From: M3007 sp043764095
Lineage (GTDB): Bacteria > Bacteroidota > Bacteroidia > Chitinophagales > Saprospiraceae
Length of the DNA stretch: 64,000 nt
NCBI GenBank assembly: GCA_043764095.1
Contig: JAYUKX010000141.1
Location: 124,001-188,000, forward strand
Direction of reading: 5' to 3'
The notes beneath the pieces were generated by a model. That model had not been told where the DNA came from and made no database searches. It saw only the letters and a program-made list of their open reading frames with translations. Positions 18,432 through 27,822 of this stretch are shown here, piece after piece; position 1 is the stretch's first letter; every line of letters begins with the position of its first letter. The position numbers and the translations under genes were made by a program.

Positions 18432-18450
18432 CAAGCATGTTTTTGAAATG

Positions 18451-18458
18451 CAAAGGTA
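18451..18458 (-). promoter_or_regulatory. -7 box TACCTTTG upstream of the frameshifted barrel gene
   Basis: A perfect TAnnTTTG on the minus strand, 19 bases before the ATG at 18431. It supports that start over the TTG at 18461. Confidence 0.5.
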
Positions 18459-18485
18459 CAATAAATTAAAATATCGTTGTCTTCG

Positions 18486-18941
18486 TTAATAAAAGACATT
18501 GTACCGATCGCCTTCAATCGTCAGCGAGAAGGGTTTAAGTGTAGCATTGTTATCACTGGCATTGATGGGGCCGAAAGAGCGGGAATAGACTTTATTTGTG
18601 CTTTTACCCGTAACTGTAATGGTATAATTGGTCACTCGGTCAATATCATCGACGTAAACGTCCAAGTTATAGGTGCCATCATTGAGTAACTGTGGTGTTA
18701 TTTCTATCTCTTCAAATTCGTAATAATTATTACTGCTCAACAATGTATTATAACTTTGTCGTACATAGAGTTCCAAATCAGTACCAACAGCAGGATCTGT
18801 TGCGGTATTGGTCCATGTTAATTCAACTTTAATACCTTCTGGATCGGTAATAATGTTTTCCGCATCTTCTACTTTACCACATGAGGCAAAAATCGTATTA
18901 AAAAGAAGGCATAGAATGGTATATTTTAAAATAGATTTCAT
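18486..18941 (-). CDS. Lipoprotein, probable beta-sandwich domain
   Basis: A 151-residue protein with a type II signal peptide ending in lipobox IFAS-C21. The rest is beta-rich with Ca-binding-like acidic turns (VDDIDRV) and reads like a small secreted immunoglobulin-like fold (VELTWTNTATDPAVGTDLEL). This is typical of Bacteroidota surface lipoproteins. It lies between two other exported proteins on the same strand. Function unknown. Confidence 0.7.
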   Translation of the reverse strand: MKSILKYTILCLLFNTIFASCGKVEDAENIITDPEGIKVELTWTNTATDPAVGTDLELYVRQSYNTLLSSNNYYEFEEIEITPQLLNDGTYNLDVYVDDIDRVTNYTITVTGKSTNKVYSRSFGPINASDNNATLKPFSLTIEGDRYNVFY

Positions 18942-19012
18942 TGTAAAAATTGTTTAAAAGTTAAAAATTGTAAGAGATTGTTTTCATGGTTTTGGAATGA
19001 ATTCAGGTTTTA

Positions 19013-20071
19013 TTATGCCTTATTTTGGCTTCTTGAAAATCTGCGAGCAGGTACTTTCTTCTTTTGGAGCAGTTCTTTTAGTTTTTCGGCATCTTTCAAA
19101 AAGTCCTTGCCATCGCCTTTGTCATAATCGTTTTTAATAATCAAATTGGCATATTCTTCTACTTTATCGGTATTATCGAGCATCAAATAAATATTAGCCA
19201 AATTGAAATAAGAAGCATAACGCAATTTGGTATCTGCTTTTTCGTCTGCCTTAAATTTTTCAGGAATACTGATATAATAATCAATGGCTGGCTTTAATGC
19301 CTCCAAATCGGCTGCGGTAACACCCGTTGTGGCCATTCCGGCAAAAGCAGCCTTCACTGTTTCATAATGGGTTTGAAATGCCTCAAATTCAGGGTGACTT
19401 TTGCTTCCAATAACCCAAATATTGAATTTGTCTTTATCTGCTCTGTAACCAAACTGCGCATTCATGGATTGGTACATTCCCGACAAAAAACTGGTAATTT
19501 CGCCACTGGCAATGTCCCTATTTACTTGCGCCCTGTTGTTGTTATAGGAATCGCTGGCCTCTTTATAAGTGCCATATTCAGTGCCTTCATGCTTCTTGAT
19601 CGATGTCATTTGGGTAGTGAACATCTTGTTAGTGAGTTCTTTGCCGCTTTTATCCGTTATTTTCCACGAAAAACCACTTTCGTAAGAGAGTACATGCTTG
19701 TAATAGTTCTTAGAGGTTTCTCTCCCCGATTTGTCTTTCGTTTTCTCCGTTCGGGACTGTACATTGGAATCCAAAAACTTTATTGGTGGTAGTGTAGCCT
19801 CCAATTTCAAATCGCCATTTTGAGCCTCCAACTCGTAACCTGCTAATTTAAAATAGGTTTCTTGTGCAGCATCGATATCCATGCCCCAAGTGGTTAGGTT
19901 ATAACTTCCTGTAAATTTATAAGAGTAAGTGTGGAAGGAAGTATCCACGTCCTTGCTGGGTAAAGCAATCAAATTGGTGACCACCGACTTCTTGTCGATA
20001 TCCACTTTTTGAGCAGTAAGATGTGCTACGGCAACGAGCATGATGAATAGCATTGATAATCCGTTTCTCAT
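19013..20071 (-). CDS. Secreted protein of unknown function with TPR-like C-terminus
   Basis: A 352-residue protein with a signal peptide (MRNGLSMLFIMLVAVAHLTA). Residues ~25-200 are beta-rich and not recognised. The C-terminal ~120 residues contain helical pairs of TPR-like spacing (LRYASYFNLANIYLMLDNTD, then KVEEYANLIIKNDYDKGDGK). It ends in a basic tail. The upstream intergenic region carries a strong hairpin and REP-like repeats. No role can be proposed from the sequence. Confidence 0.7.
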   Translation of the reverse strand: MRNGLSMLFIMLVAVAHLTAQKVDIDKKSVVTNLIALPSKDVDTSFHTYSYKFTGSYNLTTWGMDIDAAQETYFKLAGYELEAQNGDLKLEATLPPIKFLDSNVQSRTEKTKDKSGRETSKNYYKHVLSYESGFSWKITDKSGKELTNKMFTTQMTSIKKHEGTEYGTYKEASDSYNNNRAQVNRDIASGEITSFLSGMYQSMNAQFGYRADKDKFNIWVIGSKSHPEFEAFQTHYETVKAAFAGMATTGVTAADLEALKPAIDYYISIPEKFKADEKADTKLRYASYFNLANIYLMLDNTDKVEEYANLIIKNDYDKGDGKDFLKDAEKLKELLQKKKVPARRFSRSQNKA

Positions 20072-20260
20072 AATAGTTCTGTTTTAATCAATCAAAAACA
20101 GGTAAAAACTTTGGTTGTTAGATGAAATAATAGGATCAATTTGGGATGGTGCTGTAATGTATTTATGCTGACAGCACCATTCTTGCATTGATTTACTACT
20201 ACATCGGGCAAAGCGAAAATTATTACCAGAAAAAAATTATTTTTTTTCAAAAAAAATAAA

Positions 20261-20303
20261 AACAGGGTATAAATAATTGATTTTCAATTATTTATACCCT
20301 GTT
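20261..20303 (-). terminator. Perfect 20-bp stem with flanking A/T tracts
   Basis: AACAGGGTATAAATAATTGA (20261-20280) pairs perfectly with 20284-20303 around a TTT loop. On the minus strand the stem is followed by a long T-rich tract, as in an intrinsic terminator for the Fn3 gene upstream. Confidence 0.6.
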
Positions 20304-20330
20304 AAAGCAACCCAAAAACTAAGTTCGCTT

Positions 20331-20592
20331 ATTGTCAAGGCGACTTTTTGGACTAATGATCCACTAACCACGAAGTGGTTGAACATGAATAGCCCTGAAT
20401 GAAATTCAGGGTTCAATATGCAAGTGTGTGTTTAGTAACCCTGAAAGGGTTGAACTTAATGAAACGCTCACAACACGTTGACGTTCAACCACTTCGTGGT
20501 TATTAAATGCCCCCTTAATCCCCGAATTTCATTCAGGGCTATTCAAGTTTAACCACTCCGTGGTTGGTTTATTGCTAAACTGCCGACAATAG
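20331..20592. repeat. REP/MITE-like element with nested palindromes, copy A
   Basis: Much of the 559-bp gap between two secreted-protein genes is made of palindromes. The segment 20366-20411 is repeated inverted at 20521-20565 (about 41 of 45 bases). Each half contains AACCAC-GAAGTGGTT and CCCTGAAT-GAAATTCAGGG type palindromes. A shorter inner pair lies at 20437-20455 and 20483-20501. The ends are ATTGTCaaGGCGAC (20331) and GCCGACAAT (near 20582-20590). A related element lies at 39578-39743. There is no coding capacity. Confidence 0.7.
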
Positions 20593-20630
20593 ACTTTATA
20601 GGCTAACTTAACTGACAGGACATTTTTCAC

Positions 20631-21320
20631 TTATTTGACCTTCCGCGCTACCGTAAAGCCGTCGCCATTTGCTTCCACCCGGAGCAATAAATAGCCATCA
20701 GTCACCGCCCCAACGTTTTTAGCCGTAAGTGATCCACGAGAGCGGGAAGTTTGGAATGATTGTCGAACCAAAAAAGTATCCGTATCATCCAATACCTCAT
20801 CCGTAGAGTGATACAAAGATAATTGCACCGATTTGGGTACATTACACTTAGCAGACATTAAAAATTTCAACATAAAAAACGCAGTAGATACTTTTGCGTC
20901 AGTAATAGTTACCTTTATACAGTTTTCCAAAAGCATACTATCCTTTTGAACAGGATTTTTACCATCGGCCATAATAAGCAACGCGCCTACGGCCTCCTTA
21001 CTGGGTGTAGAAGCGATACCATTGGCATCAACCGATTGAACGCGATAAAGGTAATCGGTATTGGTACTCAATTTATTCCGATCTACATACCTGTTTTGAG
21101 TCACAGTGTCGATTTGCACAAATGATTTGTTCGCACGTGCGCGTCGCTGAATGATATAGGTATGGTTCGCACCCGTGGCCTGCCAAGTCAAGTCGATACG
21201 ATTAGGGTATTTTTTGTAAGAGGCCGATAATTGAGTAGGTGTCGTAATGGATTGAGCAAATGTAGCAACCGTGCAGGATAAAAATATGATAATATAGGCG
21301 TATTTTGTTGCCAAATTCAT
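20631..21320 (-). CDS. Secreted fibronectin type III domain protein
   Basis: A 229-residue exported protein with an N-terminal signal peptide (YIIIFLSCTVATFAQ). Residues ~27-115 form an Fn3 domain (PTQLSASYKKYPNRIDLTWQ ... YLYRVQSVDANGIAS). The C-terminal ~110 residues are beta-rich and not recognised. It is probably periplasmic or surface-located. It is divergent from the second ECF sigma gene. Confidence 0.8.
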   Translation of the reverse strand: MNLATKYAYIIIFLSCTVATFAQSITTPTQLSASYKKYPNRIDLTWQATGANHTYIIQRRARANKSFVQIDTVTQNRYVDRNKLSTNTDYLYRVQSVDANGIASTPSKEAVGALLIMADGKNPVQKDSMLLENCIKVTITDAKVSTAFFMLKFLMSAKCNVPKSVQLSLYHSTDEVLDDTDTFLVRQSFQTSRSRGSLTAKNVGAVTDGYLLLRVEANGDGFTVARKVK

Positions 21321-21481
21321 AAAATATAGTGATTTAATGTGTTAAAAACGGTGTTGTAGTATCGTATAAAGGTACGAAATACCTGCGATAATGCCAAACA
21401 AAAAGCATCTAAATATAGTTCCAAAAAATTAATTTGCTCAAAAACGATAATAAAAACGAATAACGCAGATATAAGTATTAT

Positions 21482-22048
21482 ATGTTGATGACCGACCAAG
21501 AAATATTTAAAGGGCTGGAGCAAAATGACCGTGCCACCACGGCATACGTTTACAAAACGTTGGCTGCTCCCCTATTCAAATATGTCTTATCTAATAGCGG
21601 AACCCGCGAAGAAGCCAAAGATCTTTTTCAGGAAGTATTTATCAAGGTGTTGAAAAAAATTCACGAGGGTAAATACAACCACCAGGAAAAATTTGAGGCG
21701 TATTTTCTAACCATTGCCCGCAATACTTGGATTGACCAATTACGGGCGAAAAAGAATAATAAATGGATCGGAGATGATGATTTTTTGCTCAAACGCGCCG
21801 ACGAATCGGATGAAGAAGCCCTCATCCATCTACTTTTACACGACAAGAGAATGGAGGCACTGAATACCGTATGGGAATCATGGGAAGATACCGACTGCCG
21901 GCGCATACTGCATGGTTTTCATTACGACAATATTCGGACAAAAGAGATCGCGCAAGCAGAGAACGTTCCACAAAACACGATGCTGCAACGACTTTTTAAA
22001 TGCCGCGCTAAATTATTTCGGCTCGTTTCAAAAAAAATCGAACAATGA
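21482..22048 (+). CDS. ECF-type RNA polymerase sigma factor (second)
   Basis: A 188-residue sigma-70 family protein. Region 2 is seen in YVYKTLAAPLFKYVLSNSGT, EEAKDLFQEVFIKVL and IARNTWIDQLRAKK. Region 4 is in RRILHGFHYDNIRTKEIAQA followed by ENVPQNTMLQRLFKCRAKLF. Two in-frame ATGs (21482, 21488) are possible starts. It is followed after 37 bp by a membrane protein likely to be its anti-sigma partner. Confidence 0.88.
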   Translation: MLMTDQEIFKGLEQNDRATTAYVYKTLAAPLFKYVLSNSGTREEAKDLFQEVFIKVLKKIHEGKYNHQEKFEAYFLTIARNTWIDQLRAKKNNKWIGDDDFLLKRADESDEEALIHLLLHDKRMEALNTVWESWEDTDCRRILHGFHYDNIRTKEIAQAENVPQNTMLQRLFKCRAKLFRLVSKKIEQ

Positions 22049-22085
22049 TGACTACACTTTTCAAACTGCATAAATACTTTTAATC

Positions 22086-22841
22086 ATGACGGTTGAACAA
22101 TTACAAGAAAAAATACAGGCATATATAGATGGCACTATGCCCGCCACATCAATAGTAGATTTTGAACAACAAATCAAAGATTCCGAGTCTTTGGCGGAGG
22201 AAGTACGCAGATACCGCCAAATGAGCATATTGGCAAAGCACCAACCTCTAATTGAAGCAAAATCAATTTTAGACGCTGTTATGGCCGATATTTCTATCGA
22301 ACCTGACTATGGCCATCATGCGCAATATTTTAAAAAATCAATTTGGGAAAACGCATTATTGCGCTGGTTTGTCGGTATTTCGGCGGTGGTACTCGTAGTG
22401 GCGGGTTATTATTTCTATCAAAACCAGCCAACCGAAACGGCCACCACCCTTTCCTACAAAACTGCGCTTGTTCCAATGGAAAACATGATCGGTTTTGCTC
22501 CCGATGACCAAAGTATAGCCGCACGAGGCATGCAGGCTTATGACAAAAAAGATTATCCATCGGCCATTCAAAACTTGAGTGCTGCTATCGAGGAAACACC
22601 GAACGATAATAGTCTGGGTTTATACCTTGCCATTAGTTACCTCATGGATGGACAAAATGCAAAAGCGGAAGTATTATTGCGAGAAATGATCAAAACAGAG
22701 GACTTAACCACCATTCCCGCCAAGTGGTACCTGGCCTTGAGTCTCCTTCAACAAAACAAAAAAGCAGAAGCCAATAATTTGCTGCGGTCGATTGAAACGG
22801 ATACGATTTTTGGTGATCGGGTTAGGGGGCTTTTGGAGTAA
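22086..22841 (+). CDS. Membrane protein with TPRs, putative anti-sigma factor
   Basis: A 251-residue protein. A cytoplasmic N-terminal ~85 residues has anti-sigma-like features (LQEKIQAYIDGTMPATSIVD, FEQQIKDSESLAEEV). One transmembrane helix follows (~96-115, WFVGISAVVLVVAGYYFYQ). The C-terminal part, outside the cytoplasm, carries two to three TPR-like repeats (GMQAYDKKDYPSAIQNLSAA, LYLAISYLMDGQNAKAEVLL). It follows the ECF sigma gene in the same direction. That it holds the sigma factor inactive is inferred from position and architecture. Confidence 0.75.
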   Translation: MTVEQLQEKIQAYIDGTMPATSIVDFEQQIKDSESLAEEVRRYRQMSILAKHQPLIEAKSILDAVMADISIEPDYGHHAQYFKKSIWENALLRWFVGISAVVLVVAGYYFYQNQPTETATTLSYKTALVPMENMIGFAPDDQSIAARGMQAYDKKDYPSAIQNLSAAIEETPNDNSLGLYLAISYLMDGQNAKAEVLLREMIKTEDLTTIPAKWYLALSLLQQNKKAEANNLLRSIETDTIFGDRVRGLLE

Positions 22842-22866
22842 AAAATTTAATAAACACGGTTAATTT

Positions 22867-23535
22867 ATGAAAGAACTATACTATTACCACCGAAAACTCA
22901 ATGAACCACAAACAGCCCTGATTCGTATTTTGGAAACTGTAATTAGGATGAAAGTAGGCTTAGAACATAAACTACCAAGTGATCTTATTGAATTCTTTTT
23001 GAATTACCATCTTAATCCTATTGAAGAACCACGCATGATTATAGATATGAGTGGTTCTTTTAGCGGAGTAAATAAAATAACTATCCTTGATACTTATGCT
23101 CTTGAAAAGTATGACAAAGGAGAACCGTTTTATAAATGGGTTAAGAAAATAGAGGACGAGATGGAAGTTAGTTATAACATTGAATATGCTCTTCCTATAA
23201 AGGACAAAGTTATAATATTTTCTAGTTTTTTTCATGCCTTAGAAGACATGATTATTCAATTACTTAACATAATGGATACAACATGGTTTTTTTTACAGAT
23301 AGGGTATATGAATTCGGCTGAAGGCATATATATGAGTCTGGCAGAAAATAATTTTGGGGATATATTTTTCTACGAAGAGCATCCTGAATATGCCCGACCA
23401 GAAGAAATTCATTTTATTACAAATAGTTTTACTGAATTATTGGGAATGATAAATATATACGAAATCAGGATTCAAAATACTGGTAATTCATTTCCCTTTT
23501 ACAATGGAAAACTAGTAGCGATCTGGAAAGAGTAA
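22867..23535 (+). CDS. SUKH (SMI1/KNR4)-like protein
   Basis: A 222-residue cytoplasmic protein in an AT-rich stretch. LPSDLIEFFLNY near the N-terminus and the C-terminal run SAEGIYMSLAENNFGDIFFY ... ITNSFTELLGMI are arranged as in the SMI1/KNR4 (SUKH) superfamily, where residue conservation is loose. SUKH proteins are often immunity proteins for polymorphic toxins. No toxin gene is visible beside it, so it may be an orphan immunity gene. The lower GC than the flanking sigma genes hints at recent acquisition. Confidence 0.55.
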   Translation: MKELYYYHRKLNEPQTALIRILETVIRMKVGLEHKLPSDLIEFFLNYHLNPIEEPRMIIDMSGSFSGVNKITILDTYALEKYDKGEPFYKWVKKIEDEMEVSYNIEYALPIKDKVIIFSSFFHALEDMIIQLLNIMDTTWFFLQIGYMNSAEGIYMSLAENNFGDIFFYEEHPEYARPEEIHFITNSFTELLGMINIYEIRIQNTGNSFPFYNGKLVAIWKE

Positions 23536-23669
23536 TATGCTTTTTTTCAAAAAACTCAAATTCATTATCACATAATTGACTTATTTCCTAGTTAAAACTA
23601 TTGTAATTTAAGTTTCCCAAGATAAAGAAAACAAAAATCTAACCCTAAGGATTTAAACAACTTATTAGT

Positions 23670-23993
23670 ATGAATAAAATAATATTTATGACAGGACTAA
23701 TTGTAAAAATCATGTTATCAGCCTTTACTGTTTCGGGGCAAAGTGGCAAACAAATTATCAAGGGTAATCATATCCTTTCGACATATAGAATCAATAATGG
23801 GAATGTTGGATTTTTAGTGGATAATCATGATAAAACGAACACTGTTGTATCCGCACAGGGGGCTAAAAAATTTGATTATCATCCTGTGCGTAGATGCGGA
23901 AAAAAAAGAAATCATATGGGAGAAGTAAAAATAACTACTCGGAAACGTAAGAAGCATCATCCCGCAAAAACAACAATAACATACATCAAATAA
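23670..23993 (+). CDS. Small secreted basic protein of unknown function
   Basis: A 107-residue reading with a signal-peptide-like N-terminus (MNKIIFMTGLIVKIMLSAFTVSGQ) and a very basic C-terminus (RKRKKHHPAKTT). No domain is recognised. It is AT-rich like its neighbours and may be a remnant of a longer protein. Coding potential is moderate. Confidence 0.4.
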   Translation: MNKIIFMTGLIVKIMLSAFTVSGQSGKQIIKGNHILSTYRINNGNVGFLVDNHDKTNTVVSAQGAKKFDYHPVRRCGKKRNHMGEVKITTRKRKKHHPAKTTITYIK

Positions 23994-24185
23994 TGAAATT
24001 CAATTCAAAAATCAAACAAAATTTTGTCCTATCTAATATTAGAGTTGTTGTGGTATGGTAATCAGTTAGTTATGAAATTTTCCATTAAAATTAAGCGATA
24101 ATTTTTCAGGAAAAAATGAACACCAAATAGAAATTAGGCAGGTTCTCCAGAATATCCTAATTTGTATTCTCTGATAATCAATTAG

Positions 24186-24599
24186 TTACATCGTAACATC
24201 TCTACTATTGCCATACTCGAAGTGAATAAAAAAACTATATCAATTTTTTCAAAGTCCATAGCAGAGCATGAGAAAGAAGAATCGGACAAAATACCGCTAT
24301 ACAAATGGATAAATACATGGAAAAAAATAGATACTTTTTCTACTATTATACAATCTCCTTTTCGCATACTGAAAGAGAACAACAAGTATTACGTCGTTGA
24401 CAGCGATGGTACACTCTTCGAAGCAAAAGAGAAAAATTTTGAAAAAGTACCAAATGAAAAATCAGAGCCCATAGCCCTGCTTTTTGATAAAGATGCAAAA
24501 AAAGATGTTCAATTCTTAACCTTAAACATCTTTAAAAAAGAAAAAAATATCAATACGTCAAATATAAAAAAATATGCTAAAAAATTAATTGACAAGTGA
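24186..24599 (+). pseudogene. 5'-truncated paralogue of the downstream secreted protein
   Basis: The frame is open from just after a stop (TAG) near 24185, with a possible GTG start at 24222. It encodes only the C-terminal half of the family seen in full in the next gene. PFRILKENNKYYVVDSDGTL here corresponds to PFRVFNINQKDYLIDASGQS there, and the flanking segments align in the same order. The signal peptide and N-terminal half are missing. It looks like a degraded tandem duplicate. Confidence 0.6.
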
Positions 24600-24693
24600 T
24601 TTAGTACATTACCGCCGTTTGTTATGCTAAAATTCTTATAATCGATTATCTAACTCCATCTCATTAAGACACAACATCAAAATTGAATCCGGT

Positions 24694-25632
24694 ATGAAAA
24701 AAATATTGTCATTAAGTACTTGCTTCATTTTTATTTTTGCCAATGTGGGTGAGATATATGCTCAATCATATCGTAAAGGAATTGTATCAGGGCAATATTT
24801 TTTGCAATCAGGCGCAGATGATAAGGCGCAGACAATCAATATTAGAGATTTTGAAGGCAATAAAAGTGTTGATACCATAATTTTAGATTGGTTGCTTACC
24901 CAAAAAAGTGGCCCTCTTTATGATAATCCATTGGTTTGGGATGTTGTTGACAATACGATATATTTGGCTCGTATAGATGAGGATAATTTTGGTCAAAATT
25001 TTGCCCAACTAAAATCATACAATGTAATTGAGTTAAAACGGCTCTATCTTCTCAATAAAGATAGCTTGACGAATTACATAATATCTGTTAATAATCTTCA
25101 ATCAAATTCTGTAAGTCCTGTAGAAAAATATTCATCAATCATTACCTTTAAGAGCGACTCTTTAAGAGGAAAGGTACATTTTGATATGTATTGTAATGAA
25201 AAATCATTGAACCTATACATATATCTTGAAAATGTAAAAAAATTAGAAATTTGGGAATTTACGCGTTATCCTGTCCGACAAGGCTATGTCCGTAAGGATG
25301 AAAAAGACAAAATATCAGAAATTTACAAGAGAAAACAGTGGGAAAAAATTTCATCTCAATCTATAACAATAGCCTGCCCATTTAGGGTGTTTAATATAAA
25401 TCAGAAAGACTACTTAATTGATGCAAGTGGCCAAAGTTACCAGTTACAGGGTGAAAATATTGAAAAAACAAGTATAATACCTATCCAAAATATGGAAAAC
25501 TCAATATTAATCATAAATAAAAACACCGATGAACTACTTTTGATCCCTGAAAATAAATTTTTAGAAAAGAGTAGTCTTTCCGTCAAGGATAAAATTACTA
25601 AATTTTCAAGAAAGATAAAAGTAAATAAGTAA
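24694..25632 (+). CDS. Secreted protein of unknown function (full-length paralogue)
   Basis: A 312-residue protein with a signal peptide (MKKILSLSTCFIFIFANVGEIYAQ). The body alternates beta segments with Lys/Asn-rich loops. Nothing in it is recognised. Its C-terminal ~120 residues match the truncated copy upstream. The codons are AT-rich, and it sits in the 22.9-26.2 kb accessory island. Confidence 0.65.
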   Translation: MKKILSLSTCFIFIFANVGEIYAQSYRKGIVSGQYFLQSGADDKAQTINIRDFEGNKSVDTIILDWLLTQKSGPLYDNPLVWDVVDNTIYLARIDEDNFGQNFAQLKSYNVIELKRLYLLNKDSLTNYIISVNNLQSNSVSPVEKYSSIITFKSDSLRGKVHFDMYCNEKSLNLYIYLENVKKLEIWEFTRYPVRQGYVRKDEKDKISEIYKRKQWEKISSQSITIACPFRVFNINQKDYLIDASGQSYQLQGENIEKTSIIPIQNMENSILIINKNTDELLLIPENKFLEKSSLSVKDKITKFSRKIKVNK

Positions 25633-25696
25633 CGCCGCCAGTTATGACAAAAAGAAGTAACAAAACCCAAAAACTCAAATTCATTACCGTAACGAA

Positions 25697-26158
25697 ATGA
25701 AAAATATTTTACTTAATACTGCAATACTCTATTTGCTAAGATTCACAGCTTTATTTATCGTATTTCCTATTGTAGGTGTTGTTTCAAAGTACCTCCTAAA
25801 TAATGATAAATATGCAGTTAAATATTTTTCGGTTTGGATACTTTGGATTTTTTTTCTCTCTAGTTTGATATATGCCATAATATGGGCAATATGTTTTTAT
25901 ATAGGTTGTAATTTATTTAAGCATACAATGAATGCCAAACTAAAAATTGGTATTCTTTCTTTTTTGATTTTCATTCTTGAAACATTATTAAATAACCTTC
26001 ATCATATTTTTTACAATAAAACATTCTTTTCGCGAGAAATGTTCCAGGTTGATTTTTTTCAATACTTGATTGGGCAGATAATGATTTTTTTTACTTTTCT
26101 TTATTTATACATTGGTATTGGGAAGAAAATAATAAAACGCCCAACAATACTGCCATGA
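25697..26158 (+). CDS. Small polytopic membrane protein of unknown function
   Basis: A 153-residue protein with about four hydrophobic helices (LYLLRFTALFIVFPIVGVVS, WILWIFFLSSLIYAIIWAIC, IGILSFLIFILETLL, IGQIMIFFTFLYLYIGIG). There is no recognised family. It is the last gene of the AT-rich island and convergent with the AAA/PD-(D/E)XK gene. Confidence 0.6.
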   Translation: MKNILLNTAILYLLRFTALFIVFPIVGVVSKYLLNNDKYAVKYFSVWILWIFFLSSLIYAIIWAICFYIGCNLFKHTMNAKLKIGILSFLIFILETLLNNLHHIFYNKTFFSREMFQVDFFQYLIGQIMIFFTFLYLYIGIGKKIIKRPTILP

Positions 26159-26228
26159 TAATCGTAGCAAAATTTCACCTTCGAAGCAGCGTTTTACAAA
26201 CCGAGAACAGATGCAATACCCCAAGGCA

Positions 26229-27776
26229 TTACAACTCTTCTTCAATCCACCCATCAATCCCTTTTTGCTCAGCATTAAAATTAACACCAATGCCTGTAAT
26301 TACTTTATCCGAAGCACGGTATTTTCCAGCATAGTCTTGTTTTTTAATTTGGTCTATACCTTCTTGAGCGCTCTTATTAAATTTGAATTCAAAAATATAC
26401 ACATCTGTCAAAGTTTGAACAACGGCATCTGCACGTCCTTGCGCCGAATGTACTTCGCTATCTGCCGTTACGCCCAAATAACTAAAAACCAAGTGAATTA
26501 AGCCATGAAACAAACCTTCAGTTTGATTTTGAAAGGTTTGGGAAGGCAAATCTTTCAACAATGCATTGAGAATGGCTTGTACTTTTTCTAAGTTTCTAGA
26601 TATAAATGCATTGTTCAAATCGGCGATTGTCCTGCCTGTATGTACGCGTTGTGGGTTGTTAGACACATCATCAATCAAAAATTCATACATACTTTCTCGC
26701 ACTTCTTTGTTGGGATAATCCAAAACCATATCGCCGGTCATTCTATCCACTTTTTTAACTGTTAAATAGCCAGTTTGGAAAAGCAGCGGAATCAATGTGA
26801 GGTTATCAAGGTCATATTTATCCAATATCCTATCATTCACGACTGAATTTTCAACATTATAATAAGTTAAGCGACGCATTTGTTTAATCAAAAAATCGGG
26901 ACTGCCTGTGCTAAACCAATGATTACGAAATGTTTGTTCGTCCAAAAAATTAAGTGTTCCGAATGGATTATAAACTGTAGTTACTCCATCCCAACTATAT
27001 CCATTGTACCAAATTTTCATTTGAGCAAGCAATTCTTCTCTTTGAATATTTAGTTTTTTTTCGCATAATTGAAGGTAATCTTCAAAGTAAAACTCTAATT
27101 CTTCTTGTGTGTAACCCGTCAAAGCGGCATATTTTTCGGTCAGCGTAATATCTTTTAAGTTATTCAGGTGTGAAAACAAGGAGATTTTTGCAAATTTAGA
27201 GATACCAGTGATAAAAACCATTTCTAGCAATTCATCCGAATTTTTCAGAACACCATAAAACTCTCGTAAAATATCTCGATTAAATTTGGCTTGGTCAACC
27301 TCGTGTTTTTCTAAATAATCTATAATCGGTTTGTCGTATTCGTCTATCAATAAAGCGACTTTTCCGTGCTTTTTTGATACTTTTTCGATCAGTTCTTTGA
27401 ATTGTGATTTAACACTCGTATTTGTCAATCGTACTTTATAATGCTTTGCCCATTTTAACAATTCATCCGTAATCACTTTTTCTAAGCCCAGTTTTTTATA
27501 ATCCATTTCATCGAACGAAAAATGCAGCACAGGGTAGTTTTTTGACCAATCCCAATTATTTTCTATCCATAGACCATCAAACAAGGGTTTGTTTCCCAAA
27601 TAGAGTTCTTTGAGCGTTGAAATCAATAAAGATTTGCCAAAACGACGGGGGCGAGAGAGAAAATAATAAGACCCCGTTGTTGCCAATTGATGAACTAGCC
27701 GTGTTTTATCAACGTAAACACAGTTTCTTTCGCGGATTTTAGACAAAGTTTGTACACCAATTGGTAAATTTTTCAT
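26229..27776 (-). CDS. AAA ATPase-like / PD-(D/E)XK nuclease-like protein (DUF1703 type)
   Basis: A 515-residue protein of a family greatly expanded in Bacteroidota. The N-terminus is MKNLPIGVQTLSKIRERNCV followed by YVDKT. A modified P-loop is RPRRFGKSLL and the Walker-B-like strand is VALLIDEYDKPI. The C-terminus has the nuclease-like core RADAVVQTLTDVYIFEFKF with a D...ExK arrangement. I chose the ATG at 27776, which matches the family's start and has a -7 box 26 bases upstream. The biological role of this family is not established. It follows the sensor kinase but has its own promoter. Confidence 0.85.
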   Translation of the reverse strand: MKNLPIGVQTLSKIRERNCVYVDKTRLVHQLATTGSYYFLSRPRRFGKSLLISTLKELYLGNKPLFDGLWIENNWDWSKNYPVLHFSFDEMDYKKLGLEKVITDELLKWAKHYKVRLTNTSVKSQFKELIEKVSKKHGKVALLIDEYDKPIIDYLEKHEVDQAKFNRDILREFYGVLKNSDELLEMVFITGISKFAKISLFSHLNNLKDITLTEKYAALTGYTQEELEFYFEDYLQLCEKKLNIQREELLAQMKIWYNGYSWDGVTTVYNPFGTLNFLDEQTFRNHWFSTGSPDFLIKQMRRLTYYNVENSVVNDRILDKYDLDNLTLIPLLFQTGYLTVKKVDRMTGDMVLDYPNKEVRESMYEFLIDDVSNNPQRVHTGRTIADLNNAFISRNLEKVQAILNALLKDLPSQTFQNQTEGLFHGLIHLVFSYLGVTADSEVHSAQGRADAVVQTLTDVYIFEFKFNKSAQEGIDQIKKQDYAGKYRASDKVITGIGVNFNAEQKGIDGWIEEEL

Positions 27777-27801
27777 AGAGTAAAATAAGTAAAACAATAC
27801 G

Positions 27802-27809
27802 CAAAGGTA
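27802..27809 (-). promoter_or_regulatory. -7 box TACCTTTG of the AAA/PD-(D/E)XK gene
   Basis: A perfect TAnnTTTG on the minus strand in the 46-bp gap after the kinase gene, 26 bases before the ATG. Confidence 0.5.
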
Positions 27810-27822
27810 AAGTATTCTCTTG

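Noticed and set aside
24222..24599. Independent small gene with GTG start
   Set aside because: Similarity to the C-terminal half of the next gene continues upstream of the GTG, so a truncated duplicate is more likely.
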